Below, in pieces: positions 39,559-49,430 of a stretch of DNA of 64,000 nt; the first letter of the stretch is position 1; every line of letters starts with the position of its first letter. The position numbers and the translations under genes were made by a program. The stretch is from Yersinia kristensenii (GTDB lineage Bacteria > Pseudomonadota > Gammaproteobacteria > Enterobacterales > Enterobacteriaceae). The stretch spans positions 1,798,001-1,862,000 of the forward strand of contig NZ_UHIY01000001.1 in assembly GCF_900460525.1 (NCBI RefSeq), written 5' to 3'. The notes under the pieces are model-generated. The model saw nothing but the letters and a program-made list of their open reading frames with translations. It had not been told where the DNA came from and ran no database searches.

Positions 39559-41010
39559 ATGCAAGCTTTGAACCGTCGTGACTTTCCTGGCCGTAGCCAC
39601 CCGGACAAAATCATTCAATTCGGTGAAGGTAACTTCCTGCGAGCCTTTGTTGACTGGCAGATTGATTTACTGAATGAACATACCGATCTGAATGCCGGGA
39701 TCGTGGTGATTCGCCCGATCGATAGCGATTTCCCTCCTTCACTCAGTACGCAGGATGGCTTGTATACTGCGGTGATCCGTGGTCTGAACGAGCAAGGCGA
39801 AGCGGTGCGTGAATCCCGTCTGATCCGCTCGGTTAACCGCGAAATCAATATTTATCGTCAGTTTGATGAATATCTGGCGCTGGCCCGTGACCCTAATATC
39901 CGCTTTATGTTTTCGAACACCACTGAAGCGGGCATTGCCTGGAATGAAGCGGATCAATTCAGCGATGCGCCGCCAAGCTCTTTCCCGGCGAAATTGACGC
40001 GCTTGCTATTCGAACGTTTTGAGCATTTTGCGGGTGCGGCGGATAAAGGTTGGATACTGCTACCTTGTGAACTGATTGATTATAATGGTGAAGCTCTGCG
40101 TGAGTTGGTGCTGCGCTATGCCAGTCATTGGCAATTACCTGCCGAATTTACTCAGTGGTTAACGGAAAACAACACGTTCTGCTCAACCTTGGTTGACCGC
40201 ATTGTGACCGGTTATCCGCGTGATGAAGTGGCTGCACTGCAAGCAGAATTGGGCTATCAGGACAGCTTCCTGGACACGGCTGAATATTTCTATCTGTTTG
40301 TTATCCAAGGGCCAAAAGAATTAGCACAAGAGCTTCGTCTCGATAAATTAGATCTGAATGTTCTTATCGTTGATGACATCAAACCCTATAAAGAGCGCAA
40401 AGTGGCGATTCTAAACGGCGCGCACACTGCACTGGTACCGGTGGCGTATCTGTCTGGGTTGGATACTGTCGGCCAAACTATGGATGATGCGCAAATCAGC
40501 CGTTTTGTCGAAAAAACCATTACTGAAGAGATTGTTCCAGTATTGGATTTACCGAAAGATGAGTTGTTGTCATTCTCTCAGGCGGTACTGAGCCGCTTCC
40601 GCAACCCGTTCATTCAGCATCAATTATTATCTATTGCCTTGAATGGCATGACAAAATTCCGTACCCGTATTTTGCCTCAATTGCTGGCTTATCAGCAGCA
40701 GCAAGGTAAATTGCCGCCGCGCCTGACCTTTGCCCTGGCCGCTTTGATCGCCTTTTATCGTGGTGAGCGTGATGGTCAAACTTATCCACTACAGGATGAT
40801 GCTCACTGGCTGGAACGTTATTCAACCCTGTGGAATGGGGTGAAAAACGGGGATATTGCGCTGGCTGAGTTAGTGAACGGCGTATTGTCTGATGCTACCC
40901 ACTGGGGGCAGGATCTGACTGCCGTACCGCAACTGGCAAATCAGGTGACAGAACAACTGCAAACCATCATTAACAGTGGCATGAGAGTTGCAGTCGCGGC
41001 TTACATCTAA
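39559..41010 (+). CDS. uxaB: UxaB, altronate oxidoreductase (tagaturonate reductase)
   Basis: 483 residues, mannitol-dehydrogenase-type polyol reductase family. It reduces tagaturonate to altronate with NADH. The N-terminal nucleotide-binding region reads [20 protein letters not shown], and the catalytic part has [20 protein letters not shown] with the family lysine/asparagine/histidine. Located 11 bp before uxaA, it places the whole galacturonate branch in one cluster; in E. coli uxaB lies elsewhere. Confidence 0.97.
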   Translation: MQALNRRDFPGRSHPDKIIQFGEGNFLRAFVDWQIDLLNEHTDLNAGIVVIRPIDSDFPPSLSTQDGLYTAVIRGLNEQGEAVRESRLIRSVNREINIYRQFDEYLALARDPNIRFMFSNTTEAGIAWNEADQFSDAPPSSFPAKLTRLLFERFEHFAGAADKGWILLPCELIDYNGEALRELVLRYASHWQLPAEFTQWLTENNTFCSTLVDRIVTGYPRDEVAALQAELGYQDSFLDTAEYFYLFVIQGPKELAQELRLDKLDLNVLIVDDIKPYKERKVAILNGAHTALVPVAYLSGLDTVGQTMDDAQISRFVEKTITEEIVPVLDLPKDELLSFSQAVLSRFRNPFIQHQLLSIALNGMTKFRTRILPQLLAYQQQQGKLPPRLTFALAALIAFYRGERDGQTYPLQDDAHWLERYSTLWNGVKNGDIALAELVNGVLSDATHWGQDLTAVPQLANQVTEQLQTIINSGMRVAVAAYI

Positions 41011-41020
41011 GGGTCTAATT

Positions 41021-42511
41021 ATGCAAAGTATTATAAAAATTCACCCGCTAGATAATGTCGCCGTCGCACTGCAAGATTTAGCCGCTGATGAGGTTCTCGA
41101 AATCGGAGAATTCAGTGTTAAGTTGGCTCAGCCAGTGGCTCGTGGGCATAAATTTGCCCTGACAGCTATTGAGCCGGGACAAATGATCGTTAAGTATGGT
41201 TTGCCGATCGGCCATGCATTAATGCAGATCCAGCCGGGCGAACATATTCATTCGCAAAATGCCAAAACTAACCTCAGTGATCTGGATGAGTATCAATATC
41301 AGCCAGAATTCAGTGAGTTGCCACCACAAATGGCGGATCGCGAGGTGCAAATCTATCGCCGTGCCAATGGCAACGTGGGGATTCGCAATGAACTGTGGAT
41401 CATCCCAACCGTGGGTTGCGTGAATGGGATCGCCCGCCAGATCCAGCAACGCTTCTTGAAAGAAACACAAGACGCGGAAGGTATTGATGGCGTCTATCTG
41501 TTCAGCCACCCGTTTGGCTGTTCACAGCTGGGTCAGGATCACGAAAACACCCGAACCATGCTGCAAAATATGGTGCGCCACCCCAATGCTGGCGCAGTGC
41601 TGGTGATTGGTTTGGGCTGCGAAAACAATCAGGTAGACGTTTTCCAGTCCACGCTGGGCAAGGTGGATGAAGAACGCGTGCGCTTTATGGTTTGCCAGCA
41701 GCAGGATGATGAAGTTGAAGCCGGTCTGGAGCATTTACATGCTTTGTATCAGGCCATGCGCAATGACCAACGGGTGCCGGGTAAGTTGAGTGAGCTGAAG
41801 TTTGGTCTGGAATGCGGAGGTTCTGACGGCTTATCAGGAATTACCGCTAACCCATTACTGGGCCGTTTTTCTGACTATGTGATTGCCAATGGCGGGACAT
41901 CCGTCCTGACAGAAGTGCCGGAAATGTTTGGGGCAGAGCGGATTTTGATGAGCCGATGCCGTGATGAAGCGACATTTGAAAAGACTGTTAGCATGGTCAA
42001 TGATTTCAAACAGTACTTTATCGCGCATAACCAACCGATTTATGAAAACCCATCACCGGGCAATAAAGCGGGCGGCATCACCACGTTGGAAGAGAAATCA
42101 CTGGGTTGCACCCAAAAAGCCGGCCAGAGCAAAGTGGTCGATGTACTGAAATATGGTGAACGCCTACAGCGCCCAGGGCTGAATTTACTCAGTGCGCCGG
42201 GTAATGATGCCGTCGCCACCAGTGCATTAGCGGGCGCAGGTTGCCATATGGTGCTATTCAGTACCGGCCGTGGCACACCTTATGGCGGTTTTGTGCCGAC
42301 AGTTAAGCTGGCAACTAACAGTGAGCTGGCCGCCAAAAAGCCCCATTGGATTGATTTCGATGCCGGTAAACTGATTCACGGCACGCCAATGGATACCTTG
42401 CTGACAGAGTTTATTGATTTGATCGTCGCCATTGCCAATGGTCAACCAGCACGCAATGAAGTCAATGACTTCCGCGAACTGGCAATCTTTAAAAGCGGTG
42501 TCACCTTGTAA
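41021..42511 (+). CDS. uxaA: UxaA, altronate dehydratase
   Basis: 496 residues, UxaA family. It dehydrates altronate to 2-keto-3-deoxygluconate. An N-terminal SAF-like domain (~1-95, with VARGHKFALTAIEPGQMIVK YGLPIG) precedes the large C-terminal domain with conserved cysteines in GCVNGIARQ, FGCSQLGQDH, GLGCENNQ and ECGGSDGLSG that ligate the iron centre. The start is ATG 41021; the frame is open 11 codons into the end of uxaB. Last gene of the cluster, followed by a terminator. Confidence 0.97.
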   Translation: MQSIIKIHPLDNVAVALQDLAADEVLEIGEFSVKLAQPVARGHKFALTAIEPGQMIVKYGLPIGHALMQIQPGEHIHSQNAKTNLSDLDEYQYQPEFSELPPQMADREVQIYRRANGNVGIRNELWIIPTVGCVNGIARQIQQRFLKETQDAEGIDGVYLFSHPFGCSQLGQDHENTRTMLQNMVRHPNAGAVLVIGLGCENNQVDVFQSTLGKVDEERVRFMVCQQQDDEVEAGLEHLHALYQAMRNDQRVPGKLSELKFGLECGGSDGLSGITANPLLGRFSDYVIANGGTSVLTEVPEMFGAERILMSRCRDEATFEKTVSMVNDFKQYFIAHNQPIYENPSPGNKAGGITTLEEKSLGCTQKAGQSKVVDVLKYGERLQRPGLNLLSAPGNDAVATSALAGAGCHMVLFSTGRGTPYGGFVPTVKLATNSELAAKKPHWIDFDAGKLIHGTPMDTLLTEFIDLIVAIANGQPARNEVNDFRELAIFKSGVTL

Positions 42512-42535
42512 ATAGTGTGTCTTTTGATTAATATG

Positions 42536-42575
42536 AAACGGTGTTTTATTATTTTTAATAAAATGCCGTTTGCTT
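42536..42575 (+). terminator. Terminator of uxaBA
   Basis: Nested inverted repeat AAACGG..TTTTATT(ATTTTT)AATAAAA..CCGTTT at 42536-42571, 25 bp after the uxaA stop, followed by a T-containing tail. Confidence 0.75.
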
Positions 42576-42615
42576 ATTAATTGGTACGGTCACCGTACAC
42601 CAGGATTATCCCCCC

Positions 42616-43152
42616 ATGACTTTCTATTGGTTTGCTCAAGCCGTTGGCGTGCTGGCATTTTTTGTCGGTATCACCATGTTCTTCAACCGTGATGAACGGC
42701 GTTTTAGACTGCAACTTTCCGCCTATAGTGCCATTATTGGTTGCCATTTCTTCCTGATGGGGGCCAGTGCTGCCGGCAGCAGCGCTATGCTGAATGCACT
42801 GCGAAATTTGGTCGCGGCTAAAACCCGTAGCAGTATTGCCATGCTGGTATTTATCAGTCTGACATTGGCTTTTGGACTTTGGCGTATGCAACATACAGTC
42901 GAGATATTGCCGATTTTCGGTACCGTTATCAGCACTTGGGCGATATTTCGCACCACTGGCCTGACAACTCGCTGTGTGATGTGGGTATCCACTGTGTGCT
43001 GGGTTATCCACAATGTTTGGTTAGGATCTATTGGCGGTTCATTGATTGAAGGCAGTTTCTTGTTGCTTAACGGCTTTAATATTATCCGTTTCTATCGTCT
43101 GCAACGGCAAGGGATAGACCCTTTTTTGGTAGAGAAGAACGTCGAAAAATAA
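42616..43152 (+). CDS. ygjV: YgjV, inner-membrane protein
   Basis: 178 residues, YgjV/DUF YgjV family with about six membrane segments. Conserved: GITMFFNRDERRFRLQLSAY SA, GLTTRCVMWVSTVCWVIHN and GSLIEGSFLLLNGFNIIRFYR. The function is not known; some family members are linked to Imp-type transport. It lies between uxaA and sstT, as in E. coli. Confidence 0.93.
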   Translation: MTFYWFAQAVGVLAFFVGITMFFNRDERRFRLQLSAYSAIIGCHFFLMGASAAGSSAMLNALRNLVAAKTRSSIAMLVFISLTLAFGLWRMQHTVEILPIFGTVISTWAIFRTTGLTTRCVMWVSTVCWVIHNVWLGSIGGSLIEGSFLLLNGFNIIRFYRLQRQGIDPFLVEKNVEK

Positions 43153-43189
43153 TAACTATCGGGGGCCAAATTGCCCCCGATAGTTATCT
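43145..43189. terminator. Bidirectional terminator between ygjV and sstT
   Basis: A perfect 15-bp stem, ATAACTATCGGGGGC (43152-43166) and GCCCCCGATAGTTAT (43173-43187). On the minus strand it runs into TATTTTT, terminating sstT; it also follows the ygjV stop. Confidence 0.9.
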
Positions 43190-43201
43190 CGATAATGTGC
43201 T

Positions 43202-44458
43202 TCAGACTGATTTACGGCTCGCCAGCGGATCAGGATCCGCCAGTCTGGCATCGTCGGCCTGACAAGCTGCGGCGGTAAACAGGACGTCGGTTGAGGAGCT
43301 CAGCGCGGTTTCAGCGGAATCCTGCAATACGCCAATGATGAAACCAACCGCAACCACTTGCATGGCGATTTCATTTGGAATACCAAACATGCCGCATGCC
43401 AGCGGGATCAATAGCAGCGAGCCACCGGCAACACCGGATGCCCCGCAGGCGCAGACCGCAGCAACCACACTTAACAGCAGAGCTGTTGGCAAATCCACTG
43501 GAATACCTAAGGTATGAACTGCCGCCAATGTCAGCACGGTGATGGTGATCGCCGCACCGGCCATATTGATGGTGGCGCCCAATGGAATGGATACCGAATA
43601 GGTATCTTCATTCAAATTCATCTTCTTGCACATTTCCATATTCACAGGAATGTTGGCGGCTGAGCTGCGGGTAAAGAAGGCGGTAACGCCACTTTCGCGC
43701 AAGCAGGCAAACACCAATGGATAAGGATTGCGGCGGATTTTCCAGTAAACAATCAGTGGGTTGACCACCAATGCGACCAATAACATACAGCCAATTAAGA
43801 CGACCAACAGTTGTGCGTAGCCCAGTAACACACCAAAGCCGGTTTCTGCCATGGTGGAGGAAACCAGACCAAAGATACCCAGCGGTGCAAAGCGAATAAC
43901 TACCCGTACCACTTTAGTTACCGCGTCAGACATATCATTAATCAATGCCTTGGTGGTATCAGCAGCATGGCGCAGAGCAATACCCAAGCCGACAGCCCAA
44001 GCCAGAATGCCGATATAATTGGCATTAAGCAGAGCATGGATTGGGTTAGCAATGATGCTGCTCAACAAGCCTTTCAACACTTCGGTAATCCCACTCGGTG
44101 GAGTGATATCCGCGGTATGAGTGGCCAGGATCAGTGTTGAGGGGAACATAAAACTCACGACCACGGCGATCAGTGCCGCAGAGAACGTGCCCAAGAGATA
44201 CAAAAACAGAATAGGTCGGATACTGGTTTTTTGGCCTTGCTTATGGTTAGCAATCGAGGCCATGACCAACATCAAAACCAGAACTGGGGCGACCGCTTTT
44301 AAAGCACCGACGAACAAAGTTCCCAGCAAACCCACAGCCATTGCGGCCTGAGTTGATACCAGCGCTAAAATAATCCCGGCAATCAAACCGACCAGAATCT
44401 GTTTAACCAAACTACCGCGGATGATAAATCCGATAAAGCCAGACTGTGTCTTTTCCAT
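43202..44458 (-). CDS. sstT: SstT, sodium:serine/threonine symporter
   Basis: 418 residues, dicarboxylate/amino acid:cation symporter (DAACS) family. It imports serine and threonine with Na+. Eight or so membrane segments plus re-entrant loops; the substrate region contains [17 protein letters not shown] and the TM7 motif [11 protein letters not shown]. The start is ATG 44458 ([15 protein letters not shown]); the open frame reaches 44626, but those 56 residues are not part of the family. In E. coli the message is repressed by GcvB. Confidence 0.96.
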   Translation of the reverse strand: MEKTQSGFIGFIIRGSLVKQILVGLIAGIILALVSTQAAMAVGLLGTLFVGALKAVAPVLVLMLVMASIANHKQGQKTSIRPILFLYLLGTFSAALIAVVVSFMFPSTLILATHTADITPPSGITEVLKGLLSSIIANPIHALLNANYIGILAWAVGLGIALRHAADTTKALINDMSDAVTKVVRVVIRFAPLGIFGLVSSTMAETGFGVLLGYAQLLVVLIGCMLLVALVVNPLIVYWKIRRNPYPLVFACLRESGVTAFFTRSSAANIPVNMEMCKKMNLNEDTYSVSIPLGATINMAGAAITITVLTLAAVHTLGIPVDLPTALLLSVVAAVCACGASGVAGGSLLLIPLACGMFGIPNEIAMQVVAVGFIIGVLQDSAETALSSSTDVLFTAAACQADDARLADPDPLASRKSV

Positions 44459-44722
44459 AGTTTCCAGTGATACCTCTCCCAAGTTTGTCTTGTTTTTAGT
44501 TAATTCACCCATGAGCCGGAACGGGGCTAATGGGTTTAGTTTCCACACCTGTAACTTTGTATTATTTGTAACTGGGTGTGTTTGCTTTGACAGTATAAGG
44601 GAATCTATTGAGCAGGAAAGAAACAATCAGCAAAATCCAATGCGGATCAAATTTGCATAACATTTCATTTACATTTGTGTGATGGCAATAACATTTGGCT
44701 ATTGACGAAATAAGCGAGATAA
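44459..44722 (-). other. Intergenic region upstream of sstT
   Basis: About 260 bp between alx and sstT, holding the sstT promoter and leader. It is AT-rich around 44620-44700. I see no gene or clear promoter hexamers in it. Confidence 0.4.
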
Positions 44723-44747
44723 ATGCGGGGCCATAATTGCCCCGCAT
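44723..44747 (-). terminator. Terminator of alx
   Basis: A perfect 9-bp stem, ATGCGGGGC (44723-44731) and GCCCCGCAT (44739-44747), followed on the minus strand by TTATCT. Confidence 0.8.
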
Positions 44748-44770
44748 AATATATTGTGTCGCGATACTGA

Positions 44771-45757
44771 CTATTTATGAGCAGTCTTATCTGCTGCTAA
44801 ACGCTTATCTGCGCGATGATTTGCCCACGCATTAATTAACAATGTTAGAGCCAAAATGCCTGCTACCACACCTAATGAAATGCCAATAGGGATATGGAAC
44901 AGATCGATAATCATCATTTTGACACCGATAAAGACCAAAATGACGGATAAACCGTACTTCAACATTGAGAATCGCTCAGCCACGTTTGCTAACAAGAAAT
45001 ACATGGCGCGCAGGCCTAGAATAGCAAACAGGTTAGAGGTCAAAACAATAAAGGGATCCGTGGTGACAGCGAAGATCGCCGGGATGCTATCAACGGCAAA
45101 AATCACATCACTCAGTTCAACCAGAATCAATACCAGCACCAACGGTGTAGCATAGAGCAGGCCGTTTTTGCGCACAGTAAAGCGGTCGCCATGTAACTCG
45201 TCAGTCATGCGCAGATGATTGCGGATCCAACGTACCAGTGGCTTTTCGCCGATCGGCGTATTGTCTTCTTTGGCCAATGCCATTTTGATGCCGGTAAACA
45301 GCAGGAAGGCACCAAACAGGTACAAAATCCAACTGAATTGTGACACTAACCAACTTCCGGCGAAGATCATGATAGTTCGCAGCACAATCGCACCCAAAAC
45401 ACCGTAAATCAGCACGCGGCGCTGCAAATTTGCAGGAACAGCAAAATAGCTAAATAGCATTAGCCAGACGAAGACGTTATCGACGGCGAGTGCTTTTTCA
45501 ATCAGATAGCCGGTCAGGAAGGCCAGCGCTTGCTTGTCGGCGATTTCGCGGCCCATGGTCTCGGTCAGATACCACCAGAAACCGGCGTTAAACAGCAAAG
45601 ATAAACTCACCCACACCAACGACCAACAGGCGGCCTGGCGTAGAGTCATAGTTTGTGAGCCACGACGCCCCTGCAACAATAAGTCGATGGCGAGCATAAT
45701 TGTCACAACAACGGCAAAACAACCCCACAATAAGGGAGTACCCACGGTATTCATCAT
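44771..45757 (-). CDS. alx: Alx, TerC-family membrane protein (manganese export/alkali-induced)
   Basis: 328 residues, TerC family, about nine membrane segments. Alx is induced by high pH and manganese and is involved in Mn2+ export. Conserved acidic membrane motifs are [19 protein letters not shown] and [20 protein letters not shown], whose aspartates are likely metal ligands. ATG 45757 has AAGGAAC-type sequence near it (GAGGTTCCTTA). It is preceded by a riboswitch leader. Confidence 0.95.
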   Translation of the reverse strand: MMNTVGTPLLWGCFAVVVTIMLAIDLLLQGRRGSQTMTLRQAACWSLVWVSLSLLFNAGFWWYLTETMGREIADKQALAFLTGYLIEKALAVDNVFVWLMLFSYFAVPANLQRRVLIYGVLGAIVLRTIMIFAGSWLVSQFSWILYLFGAFLLFTGIKMALAKEDNTPIGEKPLVRWIRNHLRMTDELHGDRFTVRKNGLLYATPLVLVLILVELSDVIFAVDSIPAIFAVTTDPFIVLTSNLFAILGLRAMYFLLANVAERFSMLKYGLSVILVFIGVKMMIIDLFHIPIGISLGVVAGILALTLLINAWANHRADKRLAADKTAHK

Positions 45758-45769
45758 TAAGGAACCTCA

Positions 45770-45985
45770 TAAAACAAAAACGGCCAACGTCGGAAGACGC
45801 CAGCCGCTATGTCTGAGCTGCAAGCAAACCTCGCCTTCCGGCAAGGTCTCACTTACAACTCTAATAATGTATTAGCACTTAGCCGGTGCCCGTACATTAA
45901 TGAGGTTGCCCGGTAACCGGGTGCTTTCGCACCGTAATGACGGCAGACCGGCAATGAAGTTACTCCCCTTTGCCGCGCAAAAATA
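45770..45985 (-). promoter_or_regulatory. yybP-ykoY manganese riboswitch / PRE pH-responsive element (alx leader)
   Basis: On the minus strand the leader contains GCGGCAAAGGGGAGTAAC (GGGGAG at 45963-45968), the hallmark of the yybP-ykoY aptamer, followed by a hairpin GGTGCGAAAGCACC, and later ACCTTGCCGGAAGGCGAGGT near 45828-45847 and a hairpin close to the ribosome-binding site. The layout matches the E. coli alx leader (SraF/PRE), which exposes the alx ribosome-binding site at high pH and binds Mn2+. The exact 5' end was not determined. Confidence 0.85.
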
Positions 45986-46027
45986 ATTCAAAACGGCCTG
46001 CAGGTCAATCACTGAAAGCAAATTAAC

Positions 46028-47020
46028 TTATAGCTGTGGTTGGGTATCCGCCGGGAAGATAACGCCAGTTTGGCGGCGGATCTCCGTTTGGATACGTGAT
46101 GTCAGTAATGACAACTGCAAACCGTCGTGTTCTACCTGATGAGTTTCAACCAGATTGGCAAAAACCTCAGCTTCATACAGCATAGTATTAATATGCTGAG
46201 GTTGTGTCAGATCTTGTGAGTGACTGCCTCGAGGAGTAAAGGCCACGGACAGGCATTCAGAAATGCTTTCGATAACCAATGAACCATCTTCGCCCTGAAT
46301 TTCACTGGGAATATCCGATTGGCTTACTTTTGAGTGAATAATAACCACATCAAAATCACCATAATTTAGACAAACAGTGCCGTGGGCATCAACACCACCA
46401 CTCGGTAATAAGCTTGCGCTCGCGAGCACGGATTTAGGGGCTCCCCATAAAGCCAAAGCACTTGCCAGGCAGTAATAACCGATATCCATAATCGAGCCAT
46501 TCGAAAATGCAGGATTAAAGGTATTCGGATTTTCACCATTCAGATAGCGCTGATAACGGGATGAATATTGGCAGTAATTGATAAAGGCTTTACGCAATTT
46601 ACCCACTCGCGGTAGGGATTGTTTTAATTGAGTAAAATTAGGTAGATAGGCCGTTTTAAAGGCCTCGAAGAGCACCACTTCATGTTCGCGGGCACAAGCC
46701 ACTAAAGCTTCAACTTCTGCAAAATTAGACGCCAATGACTTTTCACAAATGACGTGCTTTTTATGACTGAGGAACAATTTAGCTTGAGGGTAATGCAAAG
46801 AATTTGGGCTGGCGATATACACAGCATCAATCTGATCACTGGCTGCCATTGCTTCAAGATCATCAAAGCATTCAGTAGCGTTATAATCAGCGCCAAATTT
46901 TTTGGCTTGCTCCAATTTACGGGAGTAAACGGCGACCAGTTTCATTTTGCCACTTTCGTGTGCGGCATCAACAAAACGCGCGGTGATCCAATTGGTGCCA
47001 ATAACAGCGAAACGAATCAT
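46028..47020 (-). CDS. ygjR: YgjR, Gfo/Idh/MocA-family oxidoreductase
   Basis: 330 residues. The N-terminal Rossmann domain begins MIRFAVIGTNWITARFVDA, followed by the family EKSLASN (usually EKP; here Ser replaces Pro) near residue 95 and a C-terminal alpha/beta domain. It probably oxidises or reduces a sugar or polyol with NAD(P); the substrate is unknown. The start is ATG 47020 after GGAG; the 16-codon upstream extension (MAGGSMCFSS) is not supported. Confidence 0.92.
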   Translation of the reverse strand: MIRFAVIGTNWITARFVDAAHESGKMKLVAVYSRKLEQAKKFGADYNATECFDDLEAMAASDQIDAVYIASPNSLHYPQAKLFLSHKKHVICEKSLASNFAEVEALVACAREHEVVLFEAFKTAYLPNFTQLKQSLPRVGKLRKAFINYCQYSSRYQRYLNGENPNTFNPAFSNGSIMDIGYYCLASALALWGAPKSVLASASLLPSGGVDAHGTVCLNYGDFDVVIIHSKVSQSDIPSEIQGEDGSLVIESISECLSVAFTPRGSHSQDLTQPQHINTMLYEAEVFANLVETHQVEHDGLQLSLLTSRIQTEIRRQTGVIFPADTQPQL

Positions 47021-47108
47021 AGTGAACTCCATTCCTACAGAAGAAAAACACATTGAACCACCCGCCATTAACGGATTGGTTTTTATGGCAAAATAGGCAA
47101 GTCAAAGT

Positions 47109-47612
47109 CTAGTAAATCGCGCCAAATAGATCCAAGTGTGTTAGATAGAGGCGTGTATCAAACTCTAACTGATGATATTGCGGCTCCATATGGCAGCATA
47201 AACTGTAGAACGCTTTGTTGTGATCTTTCTCTTTCAAATGTGCTAATTCATGAACCACAATCATTTTCAGAAAGGCTTCAGGGGCATTTTTAAATACTGT
47301 CGCCACTCTAATTTCTGCTTTGGCTTTTAATTTGCCGCCTTGCACTCTGGAGATAGCGGTATGTAGGCCTAATGCATGTTTCATGACTTGAATTTTATTG
47401 TCATAGGCCACTTTACTTAACGGCTGAGCATTGCGCAGATATTGGTTTTTCAAATCAATAGTATATTGATACAGCATTTTGTCTGTATTGTAATCATGTG
47501 GTTGGGGGTAACGCTGGCGCAATACATTGCCCAACCGCTGTTCAGTAATGAGTTGGTGTACCTGAGACTGTAAGTGTTCGGGGTAACCGTGCAGATAGGT
47601 GAGTTCCTGCAT
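47109..47612 (-). CDS. ygjP: YgjP, M48-type zinc metallopeptidase-like protein
   Basis: 167 residues, DUF45/WLM-like family. The zinc motif HELAHLKEKDH begins at residue 121, with GGKLKAKAEIRVATVFKNAP in front of it. The third ligand is probably in the CCHMEPQYHQLE stretch. The cellular role is not established. It lies upstream of ygjR in the same direction, as in E. coli, with about 90 bp between. Confidence 0.92.
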   Translation of the reverse strand: MQELTYLHGYPEHLQSQVHQLITEQRLGNVLRQRYPQPHDYNTDKMLYQYTIDLKNQYLRNAQPLSKVAYDNKIQVMKHALGLHTAISRVQGGKLKAKAEIRVATVFKNAPEAFLKMIVVHELAHLKEKDHNKAFYSLCCHMEPQYHQLEFDTRLYLTHLDLFGAIY

Positions 47613-47851
47613 ATGTATTTGCTCTGGTTGCCAATGGCTCTGTGTATATTGACGCTGATAATAGCGTTTTTCAGAGGGTTAGACAAAAGGCGATTCTTTG
47701 AACAAAAATAATCAGCTTAAATAGAGATTGGCAGCTTATATAAAATCCCGCTGTTTAAACTGAAAGTTACCCATATCGGCATCACTGTGACTACATTTTG
47801 CCGATATGGATGTTTTCAATTTAATAGGGAAAACGAGTTAAATATTTCAGC

Positions 47852-49297
47852 TTAGAAATGATAATTCATCCCCACAGTGGCTTGAGTATCACTATAGTTA
47901 TGCCCACCGAATTGATGGCCTAAATAAGTCCACAACCGTAGATTACTGTCAATGTTAGCTTCAATACCCAGCTTAAGGTCTGCAATGTTATTATTTCCTT
48001 GTGGCGAAACATTGACACTCGCTAACTCTAGCTTGTCCTGTACCCGCTGCGGGGTGGCATAGGCTCGCGATAATTGAACCCCTTGATTGGCACGGCTATG
48101 GATCCAATTAGCTTCAAAAGAAGGGCTAATTTGCAGATTTTTGGCCGATGATAAGGTATCAATATCGAACTCAAGTACAGTGCGTATCCCTAATTTAGTG
48201 GTCACTGTATTATTTTCTTCGACGTTAATGAGTATTGCATTAGGCTCTTTATGCAGTAACCCGCTAGTACGTTGCCACAGTACTTTTGCTCTGGGTTGTA
48301 TCGAAAGCTTGGTATCGGCTGTTTCGAGCAGTTGGATTTTGTAGCCGGTTTCCAGTGCGCCAGTAAACAGGTAAGATTTGTAATGTGCGGCAGTCGTGAC
48401 ATTTGGCGCTTTAACTTGATTATTGAACCAGCCGTATTGCGTTAGCAGGTCAATGTAAGGCCCAAGCCGGGTTTGGTTATCAGCGTACCAGATGCTGTAT
48501 AAACCGAGGTTATAACCATCAACAGAACCCTGAGCCTGATGGTGAGAGGATGTAGAATGGCTGTGGTTGGTTGATTTACCCAAACCCGCAGTTATCCCTA
48601 AAATCCCTTGGTCATCTCCACCACTGCTCCATTCGCTCACAGTTCCCCCGAGTTGGATAGCGTAGCGGTTACTTTTTGTCCGTAACTGGTCATTGCCAGA
48701 GTTAAAGCGATTTTTGGCCCCTGAAGTGTTGAGCCACAAGCTACTGCCTTTTTCCTCGCCTGTTACTGGGTCAATGTATCGAGTTTCTCCGAGGCGGTGT
48801 TGTAAGTCATCGGTAATAAACATCTGTTGAGCCGCGATCTGGTTAGCAATATAGCTACCGACTTGCGGATTGTGGCCAATGATGGGCGCGGGTTTAGATA
48901 CCAGTACAGGGGCCTTTTTCTGGGGGCGGGATGGCGCTGTTTTAGCTTTTGCATCGGGTTTAGCTCCGTCAGCGGGTTTAGCCACAGCTCCGGCTGCGGG
49001 TTTAGCTACAGCTCCGGCTGCGGGTTTAGCTACAGCTCCGGCTGCGGGTTTAGCTACAGCTCCGGCTGCGGGTTTAGCCACAGCTTCGTCAGCGGGTTTA
49101 GCCACAGCTTCGTCAGCGGGTTTAGCCACAGCTCCGTCAGCGGGTTTAGCCACAGCTTCGTCAGCGGGTTTAGCTACAGCTCCGGCTGCGGGTTTAGCTA
49201 CAGCTCCGTCAGCGGGTTTAGCCACAGCTCCGTCAGCGGGTTTAGCCACAGCTCCGGCTGCGGGTTTAGCCACAGCTTCGTCAGCGGGTTTAGCCAC
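47852..49297 (-). CDS. Autotransporter, C-terminal part: repeat tract and outer-membrane beta-barrel (out of frame with its N-terminus)
   Basis: 481 residues as an open frame. The first ~110 residues are AKPADGAV/AKPAAGAV/AKPADEAV octapeptides. A basic linker follows (KPDAKAKTAPSRPQKKAPVL), then an AIDA-type autotransporter passenger stub and beta-domain: GSYIANQIAAQQMFITDDLQ, SLWLNTSG, alternating strands such as VDGYNLGLYSIWYADN and TYLGHQFGGHNYSD, ending in the aromatic terminal residue (GMNYHF) used for outer-membrane insertion. There is no start or signal peptide here; these belong to the N-terminal frame at 49198-50163. A one-base loss at about 49310 separates the two. Type V secretion is family knowledge; the passenger function is unknown. 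Confidence 0.8.
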   Translation of the reverse strand: MAKPADEAVAKPAAGAVAKPADGAVAKPADGAVAKPAAGAVAKPADEAVAKPADGAVAKPADEAVAKPADEAVAKPAAGAVAKPAAGAVAKPAAGAVAKPAAGAVAKPADGAKPDAKAKTAPSRPQKKAPVLVSKPAPIIGHNPQVGSYIANQIAAQQMFITDDLQHRLGETRYIDPVTGEEKGSSLWLNTSGAKNRFNSGNDQLRTKSNRYAIQLGGTVSEWSSGGDDQGILGITAGLGKSTNHSHSTSSHHQAQGSVDGYNLGLYSIWYADNQTRLGPYIDLLTQYGWFNNQVKAPNVTTAAHYKSYLFTGALETGYKIQLLETADTKLSIQPRAKVLWQRTSGLLHKEPNAILINVEENNTVTTKLGIRTVLEFDIDTLSSAKNLQISPSFEANWIHSRANQGVQLSRAYATPQRVQDKLELASVNVSPQGNNNIADLKLGIEANIDSNLRLWTYLGHQFGGHNYSDTQATVGMNYHF

Positions 49298-49430
49298 AGC
49301 TCCGTCAGCGGGTTAGCTACAGCTCCGGCTGCGGGTTTAGCCACAGCTTCGGCTGCGGGTTTAGCCACAGCTTCGTCAGCGGGTTTAGCTACAGCTCCGT
49401 CAGCGGGTTTAGCTACAGCTCCGGCTGCGG
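48957..49430. repeat. 24-bp tandem repeat tract (about 19 units) in the autotransporter gene
   Basis: Units read GGTTTAGC(T/C)ACAGCTxC and GxCxGCG in alternating variants, encoding AVAKPADG, AVAKPAAG or AVAKPADE on the minus strand. Unit identity is high and unit order is mixed, as expected of a slippage- and recombination-prone minisatellite. One unit near 49305-49316 lacks a T (GCGGGTTAGC for GCGGGTTTAGC). Confidence 0.95.

Noticed and set aside
42577..43013. Minus-strand frames opposite ygjV
   Set aside because: Antisense to a conserved membrane protein gene; no independent support.
44459..44626. 56-residue N-terminal extension of SstT
   Set aside because: Not part of the family; the start [11 protein letters not shown] at 44458 gives the normal length.
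48957..49430. Possible CRISPR array, because of regular 24-bp repeats
   Set aside because: The repeats are contiguous without spacers, vary in codon-like fashion and encode octapeptides; no cas genes are present.
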